This document shows positions 11,133 to 22,159 of a DNA stretch of 64,000 bases, piece by piece; position 1 is the first letter of the stretch, and each line of letters begins with the position of its first letter. Source of the DNA: Tillus elongatus (lineage: Eukaryota > Arthropoda > Insecta > Coleoptera > Cleridae); contig OZ023267.1 of NCBI GenBank assembly GCA_964006375.1, forward strand, positions 32,359,266 through 32,423,265, in the 5' to 3' direction. The translations under genes were made by a program, and so were the position numbers. Under the pieces are notes generated by a model. It was not told the DNA's origin. It searched no databases and saw only the letters and a program-made list of their open reading frames with translations.

Positions 11133-13676
11133 ACAATGCAACACACTTTTTTTCTGCCTAGAAAACTCAATTTTAGAATGTAACAAAACAGTTAAAAAGG
11201 CAACAATGCATAGCAAATTTCTTCAAACTTAATTATTTTTTGAAAACAACTTTTCTTTCATTTTTTAAGCTTGAGTGATTTGATTTTTTTTTCCAGATTC
11301 GGGACCATAAAGCACTTGCTCTGTCTCGACATTTTTGGTGGCAGGTTGAACTCAGGCATGCTTTCAGAGATCCCCAGCTTCAATAACGATATAGCACATA
11401 CAATTATAGTGGCCTTTTCTCCATGAGTAGTAGAAAAGAAGCTTGTTATAAAAATTCGATTTACAATTTTTGTCACGGCATCGTTAGGACGATAGATCAA
11501 GTGATTGATTAAATCCATTTGTAGCAAAATACACTATTTTCCCCCACTTGGTTCTTACTGAGCCGGGTGCAGCATGTGTTTCAGAGTGTCACGGGTTTTC
11601 TTATTAAAAAAAAATTAATGAAAAGCTTGCCCGGCTTCTGGCCCGTTACAATCTAGAAAAAGGGAGGTTTCGGAAAAATAAAGAAAGAAGGAAAAGGAAA
11701 TTAAACAAACCACAGCGAAGAGAAAAAGGGAAAGAATAGAGAATGGTTTCACGCTATACCTGGGAATCGGGAACTTCAGCGTCGGCAGTTGGTACCAGGC
11801 TCAGCAGGTATGTCACTATTTGTCTACTCCTAGTGACAGGTGCAACAGATGTTAAAAGAACGGTTTTGGGGGTTAGAAGTATAAACTAATAAATTGTTCG
11901 ACACAAAATATTTTAGTCAATTACCTGATAGTTAAATAAATAGAACGACATCAAGGGTAAGTGAAATTTAATAGCTGGAATCACAACACTATAAGTGAGG
12001 AATGGTTACATTAATTAATTGTTGTATTTTAGCCTGACACTCAGCGATGGTAAAAATGTGTTACTGTGTCAGAGATGTAATTGTAATTGTAATTAATTTA
12101 ATTTTAATTTAACAAAGATGCAGAGATCCACCTTACAGTCGACTGTTCGAGTTTACACACAAAGACAAGGTTAAAACATCAACTTAAACGTATGTTTAGC
12201 TTAATAATCATCTGATTGTAGGTATACTACTCAAAATTCAACAACAGTTACACAAAATAAACAAACAAAAAAACTTCGTGGACTTATTTGGAACTTAGTC
12301 CTTGTCCTTTAACCTCTTTGGGCCCTGAGGTGTGAGTGCTGACCCAGTTAAAGCAAAAAACACCACCATATTTCAGCCCTAGACAAGAAACTCTACAATG
12401 AACAAATAGCTTTCTCAGTAGGTACTACTTATTTCAATTTTTTTGTTTTTATTAGGCAGAATAAATGTGGGGAAAATTTAACAAACTATAAAAGCTTACC
12501 CAAATAGATGAGGTTTCTTGTTTCACAAAATATAAATAATTTCCACTGAACCTTAATAATTAAAGTAATTAATTGTAAAGTTGTAACACAATCCACCTTC
12601 TAGCTGCAGTCAACTTTATTGTTCAGTTACAGGAATATTAGGAAAAATATAATTTCATGTGAATATTAATCTTTTTCCAAAGAACAAAAACTTGTTGGAA
12701 TTTGATAAGAAGTGATAAGAGAGATGTTAATATTTCATTTAAAAATGAATTTTATTAATTTCGGAAATTATATCTGGGAGAAGGAGATAATGAAAAAGTT
12801 GACACTACACTGAAGAGTGAGATAGAAAAACATGGATTGTCATAAGAGAGAAGGAGACAGTACATACCCAAGGGAAAATGCTATTATTAAAAATGTAAAC
12901 AGAACCTCAAATAAAAACTTGTTTATTGTTTTGGACAGGTTAATTCTTTATAGGTGAACTTAGATAAATGAGGTTGTTTATTTGTATTAAACCTTAAACT
13001 ACAACAAAAGTGAAAGTGTAATTGGAGCCTCTCCAAGGTTTTACAAGTGTGCATTACAAACAAACTGTTTATATACCAAAACATACAAACTGTTAGCTAC
13101 AGAGTGTTCACAAGTGAGTATTCTGTCCATATATTAACTGTATTTTTCACCCTTGAAATTAACAAGCTGTCAGAAATATAAAGAGATGTTTAGAACTGTC
13201 TCAAATGTTTGCACCGAAAATGGTGGATACAAGTTGCGATAATTACTGATTTTTTTCAACTTTGCTTAAACGATGGTTTTAATTTGAAATTAACATGTTT
13301 AATTCAGTATGACATAAAAGTCCCCATATCCTAGTGAATAACTAGGGAATCTGTAACAGAATAAGCTCCTTTATATAACTTGCGCTGCACTTGGGGTATC
13401 CAAGAAAGGTCAGCTTTGATGTAACCCCTTAAATGATTGAAAAGAAAAATAAATATTAGAAATATTATAAATTGTCACACCAACTGAACTCTATTGTGCC
13501 GTGACTGCTTCTAAAATTGATATTTGACTGAGTTATATAATGAATTTGGCAAACCTGCTGGTGTGTAGAGTGCCAACGTTAAATCTAATATGTTGGCTTA
13601 GAAACTAAGAGAGAGTGTTCAGATAATACTGCGAGCAGCAAATAATTACAATGTAAAATTACAGTAAAATAAAAAC
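11133..13676. other. No recognisable gene
   Basis: This is AT-rich with a purine-rich patch at 11650-11745. It has no tandem array, no recognised protein motif and no clear terminal repeats. Confidence 0.5.
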
Positions 13677-13870
13677 TCTGGACGCAGCAAGTGCGTTATG
13701 GTAGTGAATTTTCATAGAAATGATCTGGCACAAAATATTATTATAACTTTTTTTTCTTGTAACATAGAAAGATAAATTTTGGTGTATAGTTTACTTTTTA
13801 TATCGTAAACCTACCTACCAAATTTGGTTATCATAGATTTTTTAGTTTTTAAGATAAAAATTTTTTTCAA

Positions 13871-14884
<1,014 letters not shown>

Positions 14885-15102
14885 CATATAAAAATTGAAA
14901 CTGACCCCGGATATGGGTCCTAGATCGCGCTCATTTGCAAAAATTTTTTCAAAATTCAAAAGTCGGGATCTCTCCATTAGTGAATTTTTTCTACGAAAAT
15001 TCACTAAAAAATACAATAGCTGTGTTATTAAATGGTTATAGTGGTTTCTGTACCTAGTGGCAACAAAGCTATTTTAAAGTATCGTACTTATATTTGATAG
15101 TG

Positions 15103-15443
15103 TGTGTGTGTTTTGTTTCTTTAACGTCGGCCTATTTCCGCGACTATGGCCAATCACCGACGCCAGGGAGCAGTTTCACCTCACTATCCTGGAAATTTTG
15201 CCGAACCCCTGTCTTTCTGTAAGGAGGGTAGGGATCTTTAACGTGCCCAACATCGCATGGACACGGGACCGACGGCTTTACGCCCCCTCCGAAGGGCGGA
15301 ACGTGCAGACATTCAACTTGCTCAAATACAATGCCAGAACCTCGGTTGATGTTAATTTTACAGTTTGTACTGAAAAAGTGAAAGGAGTACGCCGGGATCG
15401 AACCCAGTACCCTTCGGTTCAAAGGCACACGTTCTTACCTCTG
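15103..15443 (-). mobile_element. SINE family 2, tRNA-derived, with target-site duplication
   Basis: A 13-bp direct repeat ATATTTGATAGTG flanks it exactly (15090-15102 and 15444-15456). On the minus strand the head has a Pol III B-box-like GGGTTCGATCCC near 15390. The body follows, then the tail GACGTTAAAGAAACAAA and (CA)n. The A box appears to be cut off, so this is a 5'-truncated copy. Open frames on both strands here are incidental. Confidence 0.85.
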
Positions 15444-15679
15444 ATATTTGATAGTGAACAAGCTATTTTACCAACCTGTTTAATAAAACTATGTTATCCA
15501 ACAGCAAATGACGCAATCGTGGCTGTTATGAACGGTAATGTGGTAAATGGGTATTAAGAAGCGTAATAAAACATGTCTGCCCCCTCTCAGCTGTAGTGTT
15601 AACTATAACAATACGTTGGAATTAATTAAGTAGGAATCCAATTTGAGGCAAATGGAAGTCACACGATAGTCAGCATATA

Positions 15680-15905
15680 ATAAAATCTAGTTTATTAGAA
15701 CAAATCCAGTTTGTTAGAACAAATCCAGTTTATCCAGAAAAATCCAATCTATTTCAAGGAAAGTTACCAGTATGTTTCCAAACTTTAAACCAGTTCAAAA
15801 AACACCAGTCTGGAAAATATCAGTATGAAAAAATACCACCCCGGAAAAATACCAGTACAGAAAAATACCAGCCTGGAAAAATACCATTCCGGAAAAATGC
15901 CAGTT
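15680..15905. repeat. Degenerate minisatellites, 19-bp and 16-bp units
   Basis: 15690-15735 repeats AACAAATCCAGTTTRTTAG. 15840-15905 repeats a 16-bp unit like CGGAAAAATACCAGTA four times with point changes; looser copies lie upstream. Confidence 0.8.
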
Positions 15906-16010
15906 CCAAAAACGCTGTAAGAAGAGTCAAAAACTAACATTGAAATGGTATGAGTAAACACAGTTGATTCAGGGGTGTTATGGAAATTAAACCATACACA
16001 CACATACACA

Positions 16011-16016
<6 letters not shown>

Positions 16017-16079
<63 letters not shown>
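16017..16079. repeat. (TA)n array
   Basis: It follows a (CA)n-rich lead-in and ends exactly where the ribozyme-bearing repeat begins. Confidence 0.95.
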
Positions 16080-16082
<3 letters not shown>

Positions 16083-16113
16083 TCTAGAGTGTTCCCATTC
16101 TTCACCTGCTTAT

Positions 16114-16159
16114 ACCGTACTGATGAAAGCTAATAAGCTTGAAACCGCGTGTATGCGGT
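16114..16159 (+). ncRNA. Hammerhead ribozyme-like motif 1 (type I)
   Basis: In order: stem I strand ACCGTA (16114-16119); core CTGATGA; stem II AAGCT-AATA-AGCTT (16127-16140); core GAAA (16141-16144); a very short stem III with loop CCGCGT; cleavage triplet GTA (16151-16153); and TGCGGT, which pairs with ACCGTA over six positions including one G-U. All core residues are present. A very short stem III is normal in the minimal animal/Penelope type. Predicted cleavage follows 16153. Activity is inferred from fold only. Confidence 0.65.
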
Positions 16160-16418
16160 GTCTCCTTGCGGCTTTGCCCTTAACCTTTCTCCTTGCATAG
16201 TATACAGAAATGCCGTGTTAGAAATCCTGTTATAAATAGTATGACTCCTGAGCTCCAGATGCTCACGCAGGTGATTTCTTTGCCTCCGTGGCGGTTTTGT
16301 TTGTTGCCCTCGAATTGAGGGTCTTCCGAATGATGCTGATAATGTGCACTGGTTGTCTGTTGTGACTCCGTGTATTTTTGCTTCTTCATCCAGAGTGTTC
16401 CCATCATCACCTGGCTAT

Positions 16419-16463
16419 ACCGTACTGATGATAGCTAATAAGCTTGAAAGGCGTGTATGCGGT
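16419..16463 (+). ncRNA. Hammerhead ribozyme-like motif 2 (type I)
   Basis: The architecture is the same as motif 1: ACCGTA (16419-16424), CTGATGA, stem II (T)AGCT-AATA-AGCT(T) with a T-T mismatch at its base, GAAA (16446-16449), loop GGCGT, triplet GTA (16455-16457) and TGCGGT (16458-16463). The base after GAAA is G, which weakens the C-G pair expected in stem III. The predicted cut lies 304 bases after the first one. Confidence 0.6.
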
Positions 16464-16515
16464 TGTCTCCTTGCGGCCCTGCCCTTAACCTTTCTCCTTG
16501 TATGTATGTATATTT

Positions 16516-17690
16516 ACATATCTAGGGGTTTTAATTGTTTAAAGATGGTGTGTTGTGATGATATTAATAACTCCTCGTAAAATGGTATATTGTACAACGC
16601 TTACGGTATAAATATTTTACAAAAAACTGGATGAGATCCAGCAAATGCTGCAGGTAATTTCAACCTATATTTTCCAAGTTCCTTTATTCATCGTCTGTTT
16701 TTCAATGTATCAGTTTTTAAAACTATTCTTTCCTTCCAACATAAATTTGCAAGTAAAAATATAAGAAGTGTACTGATGCAGATAAGGCTGATAATAATCG
16801 TCAGCTGAAAATATTTCGGTAAACACAAAAGGACACGCTCTTTGTGTACTATTTTCTTATAGTTTGTTTCTCAATTTATTGCTTTAAATATACCTATAGT
16901 CCATGTCACCTTTTATTTAATTAATAAATAATATTAAAATTATTGTCTGAGCATTACTTTCAAAAAAATGCAGCTAATGTTTAGAACCGTCACAAAACAA
17001 CATACTAATTTACTCGATTCACCATGAGCAGCTAATATATCGAGTGAGTGAAGATTTGAACCTCTGACTGGCACTAAGAGCGAATTTATAATATCAGTTT
17101 TAACGAGTGTATTTAAAGCGTTATAATTTAACATGCAATGGTAGAAGCACAACATTTTAATAATGATAAGTAGTATATTATTTTAGTTTATCTTGCATAA
17201 AAAGCTCAACTTTTGAAAACAGACAGTCGAATAATATGAACTGCTGCAGTATCATTATTTCTTTATCCTAACTTAGCAGGTACGACATTATAAAATACTG
17301 TAAAATAATAAAGTTTTCAGAGGAATATTTTCCTATAATGAGCTATTATTTATTATATAAACAGCAGAGAATGCAAATGTCTAAGCTGGAATTCTAGAAA
17401 ATGTCTCTTTGACAACTCCTATAACAAGAGAGGTTATTTACAAATAAAATCACCCCACTAGAGTCGAGCCGGCTTTTCCACTGTGGGTCCCTTTATTTAT
17501 AAGCTAAATACGCCATTTCTATGGGTATGTTGGCATTATACAAACATACCGTACAAAGATCTGATCAATTTAGTATATTAAATTCCAGATACCTAGAGAA
17601 GACTACTAAATCCCTAACTAGTTGTATGTAAGGTTTTCAATGTTAAGAGGGACTTATGTACATATAACAGCAAAATACATATATAGGTCA
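16516..17690. other. No recognisable gene
   Basis: AT-rich. CTGATAATAATCGTCAG followed by CTGAAAATATTTCGG at about 16782-16817 could be an old Penelope end, but I cannot support it. Nothing else is seen. Confidence 0.4.
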
Positions 17691-17700
17691 TGTAAATCGA

Positions 17701-17990
17701 TTGGATAATTACCGTCCCGCTTATATTGTACCGCTCTTTGGCAAAACATTTGAAATAATAATCCACAAACGACTTCAGTATTTTGAAAGTAGGGAAATGT
17801 TAAATGACTGTCAGTTCGGTTTTAGAAAGCAGCGTTCGACTGTACAGACTGTCTGTAAGGTGGTGAAAGACATAGTTGCTGGTTTCTATTAATGTTAGCC
17901 TTAAAATGTGTGACCTGGGCATGGGCATTGATTGTGTCTCTCGTAACCTGCTGATTGGAAAATTGTTAAGATATGGTGTTAGGGTCCTCC
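17701..17990 (+). pseudogene. Non-LTR reverse transcriptase fragment, N-terminal piece
   Basis: Motifs are DNYRPAYIVPLFGKTFE (usual form YRPISI), CQFGFRKQRST, then after a frame break CDLGMGIDCVSRNLLIGKLL (usual form DLSKAFDCV, with the catalytic D region eroded). The continuation of the protein (SGVLQGPVLGPLL onward) appears 2.2 kb downstream at 20250. This suggests one element split by later DNA. Its clade was not determined. Confidence 0.75.
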
Positions 17991-18092
<102 letters not shown>

Positions 18093-19160
18093 CTTATTTA
18101 TATACTTAGATTATTTATATTTAGTTTATTTGAATTATATTCCTTTTGTATAATGATTTTTATATATATCTTTAATAAAAGGATCACACTGTATTTTAAA
18201 TATATATTGATTTTTTAATTTTAATTTTAATGGATATAATTTAGGATAATTCTATTTTTATTTGTTGTATTTTAATTTTAAAATGTAAATAGAAACTTTT
18301 ATATTGACATCTACACACAATGTTTATGTATGACCCTGTATTTGTTTGTTGAATAAAAATTTATGACTGTGGAGTTTGATTATTTGAATTCATACCTGTA
18401 TATGTTATATTAAAATTTACTTCAGTGTACTATTGGTTGCATATCACCCTTAATCCTCAGTCAAATGTAATAATTATAATTTAATTATTGAAATCAATTT
18501 ACCTTTTTACTTTATTTACTTCTATGCCCTAGCTCTCTCTTTCTTCCCAGTAGTGGATTCTGCTAATTAGGGAGAAAATAGCCTGCTAATATGCAATTAA
18601 ACTTAAATTATGTTTTAATAATTTACGCAAAGAATTATGTTTTCAATTTTTTTAACAAATTTTATTTCACAGAATTTTAAATTGAAACTTAAATCGGATC
18701 CTCTATGAAAAAATCTTAAATCTTATTAACAAAATAGATGGTTAAAATTACTGGCAGAATTTTGATTGGTTTAAAATGCTTATGAACAATATTTAAAATG
18801 GCCTTTCGAATTTTTATACTGCGGTCTTCACGCGTTCTAAGTTTGTAACTTTGAACTATTGTAAAAATGCATATAAGATTTCTGTTTATTAATGTAGGAA
18901 TTCTATTTTTCCACAAATTTTTTTGTTGGTTGATGCTTGACAGTATTGACTGTCTTTATTTGAAATAATGGACCCCTTGTTCTGATTTAAACAAAATAAA
19001 ATGGATTTCAAACCTTGATTCCTGGCTAGTTGTGGTAGGTGAGTCTGGACGTGGTTATTTTTTATATCTATAACTGTTTTCTAGTGTAGTTATTACGGTA
19101 AAACATTCATTTAACATATTATGTTTCTTTCAAGGGTACAATGGGGCTTCTTTACACAAA

Positions 19161-19319
19161 ATGTACTTTAAAATATTTAAATTCTTTGGGAAGCAAGATA
19201 TGACGCTCTTCTCGCGTCTCAATCCTATCAACAACCGAAAAGCGGAAATCTTGTCCAATTTCATCTCGAATGTTGTTTCCTGTTTTGTCCGAGGGCATTC
19301 TTTCTTGAAAATTAATTAG
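19161..19319 (+). CDS. Small ORF of 52 aa, unknown
   Basis: It begins MYFKIFKFFGKQDMTLF and ends in HSFLKIN before TAG. Its base composition is less AT-rich than its surroundings. A donor-like ACCCG/GTAAGTTA follows 38 bases after the stop. I recognise no domain. It could be a chance frame or an upstream ORF in a leader. Confidence 0.2.
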   Translation: MYFKIFKFFGKQDMTLFSRLNPINNRKAEILSNFISNVVSCFVRGHSFLKIN

Positions 19320-19884
19320 AACCTTTATGACAGCTGTTCATCTTTTGAAAAGACCCGGTAAGTTAAAATCTTATTATTCGAGATCGTTATTATTAAAATT
19401 GACATTTGTCATAACCTTACTTCTAGACAATAACAAATACTAAATTTAAAACTAAAATAAGTTTATATGCTGCAATCTTAATTTCAAAAGTCTCACAACA
19501 CAAAAACAGTGTCTTTGATAAACTTCAGTCCATTGCTTACATTAAAAAAAACACTCTTACATATACATTATACAAAGTGTTTGGTCTTTTTTTATATTAA
19601 ATTTAGGTAATTGTTTTAGAGCATAATTCTTTGGTTTGAATGTCATGATTAAGAGTTTAAGCTATTTGCGTATATAATTTTGGCTCTTTTAAACCCATTT
19701 AAACTGAGATACTTTCCAAATTTGCTAGTTATAAATCTCAAAAGTTTCATTAACGATTATTTTAATAAACTATGGATTTATACCTGTTATTGCTCATTTA
19801 AATAACACTGACTAACAATAATAGAGAATATGCTTGTATATTAATGTTTTTATTTTGTTTTTATGTTTTAGTGTTTTAGCAAAA

Positions 19885-19945
19885 ATGTCGAACGATGTGG
19901 AATATACACAATCTACAAAGAGCCCATATATATCACGTCTAAACC
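19885..19945 (+). CDS. Possible first coding exon (MSNDVEYTQSTKSPYISRLN), unknown
   Basis: A pyrimidine-rich tract and acceptor (TTTTATGTTTTAG, AG at 19870-19871) precede AGCAAAAATGTCG, a good animal start context. After 20 codons comes AAACC/GTAAGTATT, a near-consensus donor at 19946. No matching downstream exon was found in this window. It could equally be a relic of an intron-bearing element. Confidence 0.25.
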
Positions 19946-20183
19946 GTAAGTATTGTACTTACTACTGACCAGTGGTCCAATTATTGCACCAATGTTGCTA
20001 AGATAACCCCCCAATATACGTAGGTCTGAAGATTTACATAATTTAACCAATAGTCGGAGCTTAACGTTATAAAACCAGCTTTCCGTAAGGGTTTTCCTTT
20101 TTTGTTTTATAGTGAAATTTATATGGAACTTGTATTATGTACACTCTGATGTACTAATAGTATATAATGTGCAGTTTCCCAGC

Positions 20184-20186
<3 letters not shown>

Positions 20187-20248
<62 letters not shown>
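20187..20248. repeat. (TA)n array at the right border of the RT interruption
   Basis: Pure TA, directly followed by the resumed RT reading. Confidence 0.95.
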
Positions 20249-20249
<1 letters not shown>

Positions 20250-20252
<3 letters not shown>

Positions 20253-21190
20253 ACGCAGAGCGTCTTTTTTATGAAGAAATATCGAATGTTCGGACTACGG
20301 CAAGTGGTGTGCTACAGGGTCCTGTATTGGGGCCGCTACTCTACATATTCTACATAAAAGATTTGCTTATTTTCATGTCACAGAGTCGCAGCATCTGTTG
20401 TGCGCATGACACGTCACTTATATGCAAAAGCTGCCACCCAGATAAGGTGAAAGATAAGATGATCTCCACTGGGAAGTTGGCAGAACTATGGTCTACACAG
20501 AACAACTTAAAATTAAACACAGAAAAACTGTAAAGTAAAATTTTCTACAAATCCGGAGAATGATGCTATTAATATACATGAAGCTCTTAAGTACGATCCT
20601 CATATTTATGTGTTGAAGAGCAGGTTGTCCATCTCAATTTCCGTGACCAGGGTGTTGAGGAATTCGGTGGAGAGAAGTGCACTTATGGCAGCCTATTTCC
20701 CCCTATTTTACGGCCACCAATCGTATGGCAGTCAATTGTGGGCCAATTCATAAAAATCTATACAAATCGGCGGGCTCCAAAAAAAAATGGTTAGTTGCGG
20801 AAGTTGGCTACCGTGAACACTGTAAGCCGTACTGTATTAGTCTGAGAATTATGCCTCTTCCCACCGTATACATCCTTAGTCAGTTACTGAATATACACAG
20901 CGATAAGTTTGATTATTAACTATATTTTACCTACAATAACTCTGGCACGTGATCGGCTAGATTATTACGACCGCAGAGATTTAGATTACAAAAACCAGTG
21001 AACAATTCTCTGCATATAGTCTTATATATTAAGCTACCAGTTCACGTAAAGTCCTTAGGTGATGGGAAATTTAAGAATGTTGTAAAGCATTACTTTAAGC
21101 AAAACGCTTACTATTTGGTCCGTGAGTACATTGATGCCTCCATAGTACTAGAGTGTTTGTGTGCGGCCGTATGTGTGAATTGTATATTAC
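20250..21190 (+). pseudogene. Non-LTR reverse transcriptase fragment, C-terminal piece
   Basis: ASGVLQGPVLGPLLYIFYIKDLL is the usual SGVPQGSVLGPLLF box. CCAHDTSLI is the YADD/CADD box with D changed to H. Then come SISISVTRVLRNSVERSAL, YFPLFYGHQSYGSQLW, YREHCKPYCISLRIMPLPT and, near the end, KLPVHVKSLGDGKFKNVVKHYF (21025-21090). All are typical of a non-LTR RT C-terminus, with at least three frame breaks or stops. It completes the piece at 17701-17990. Confidence 0.75.
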
Positions 21191-21377
21191 GCTGTATAAT
21201 ATGGATGTGTGTTATAGCTTTGTATTCTGGTTGTTTGTTGTTTTTATGTTTTTATTTTTACATGTCTTATTTTTTTCTTGTTTTTTTTATTAATAGTAGG
21301 TGCCTCGACAATAAAAGCCATTGGCACAGACAAATAGTATCAAATTTATCTGACAGACGTAACACCCATATAATTTC

Positions 21378-21981
21378 GAGTTCGGAAACATCTAACTTTT
21401 TTTACATATCAATCCCATACATTAAAAGTATTTCCAATAGGTTAAAGTTTATATTTAAAGATGAAACCAACTTTAAAATAACGTTTTGATATTCAAAAAC
21501 AATTAATAACATTTTCAGTAAACTCAAAAGTAAGGATGGAATTTCCAAAGTGTCTGGAGTGGTGTATTGTATTCCATGTAATAATTGTAGTTTAAGATAC
21601 ATTGGCCAAACAAGCAGAGTCCTTAAAGATAGGTTAACACAGCACAAAAGTGACATACGTTTACAAAAAAGAACTTGCGCTCTGTCAGAACATAATCTCG
21701 ACACTGGCCACAATATAAATTTTAGTAATGTTTCTATTTTACACTGTGAAACATTAAGTAATAAAAGAATGTGTTTAGAAGAATTTGAAATTACTTTTAA
21801 CGACAATTTAATAAACTTAAAGAAAGATTATAATTATAGACATCACTACCCCTATTTACATTTCCTAGACAAAAACAAAAAACAAATTCAATTAGATAAA
21901 AGTTACCTTTATATATCAGTTTGGGACTTTAAGACTTCAGTCAAATTTATAAAAAGCTTCTTTATGTTTGTCATTGTATAA
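21378..21981 (+). pseudogene. Penelope-like element, C-terminal RT end and GIY-YIG endonuclease
   Basis: ISIPYIKSISNRLKFIFK and NNIFSKLKSKDGISK are the connector found between the RT and the endonuclease in Penelope-like elements. The endonuclease follows as GVVYCIPCNNCSLRYIGQ (GIY-YIG box as VVY...YIG), then TSRVLKDRLTQHKSDI and LSEHNLDTGHNINF. One in-frame TGA at 21487-21489 separates the two halves; otherwise the frame is continuous to TAA at 21979. The RT core upstream is absent because the preceding sequence belongs to another element, so this copy is 5'-truncated. Confidence 0.8.
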
Positions 21982-22073
21982 TTAGTTTAGTAGAACTAAC
22001 GTTATATGTAAGTATTTTAAACTTTAAATTTTTCCCATGTAAATTGTAAACTTTTTTTCTTTCCATGTTGTAG

Positions 22074-22116
22074 CCTTGAGAAAGGAATAAATTTTTCCAA
22101 AAGCTCGGCCTATAAT
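22074..22116 (+). ncRNA. Decayed hammerhead-like motif at the Penelope 3' end
   Basis: CCTTGAGAAA is followed by a hairpin GGAA...TTCC and then AAAAGCTCGGCC. This has the layout CTGANGA - stem II - GAAAC-NUH with several substitutions. Penelope-like elements commonly carry hammerheads at this position. It is not expected to be active. Confidence 0.35.
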
Positions 22117-22159
22117 AAAGAGATTTATTTTGCAACTGACTGCTTTCCCACAATTTTTT

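Larger units (their letters stand above)
16081..16515 (+). mobile_element. Retrozyme-like tandem repeat carrying two hammerhead motifs
   Basis: 16081-16205 and 16388-16515 are direct repeats (shared AGAGTGTTCCCAT, CCGTACTGATGA, GCTAATAAGCTTGAAA, TCTCCTTGCGG, CCTTAACCTTTCTCCTTG). The unit is about 305 bp, present about 1.4 times, with the (TA)n tract on its left. Tandem units with one hammerhead each are the layout of animal retrozymes and of Penelope-element terminal repeats. It encodes no protein. Confidence 0.6.

Noticed and set aside
15102..15557. 151-codon plus-strand frame and its 94-codon antisense partner
   Set aside because: Both lie within a SINE whose limits are fixed by a 13-bp target duplication; no protein family is recognised.
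16782..16817. A third hammerhead motif
   Set aside because: CTGATAA and CTGAAAA occur, but there is no GAAA after a closed stem II and no pairing stem I.
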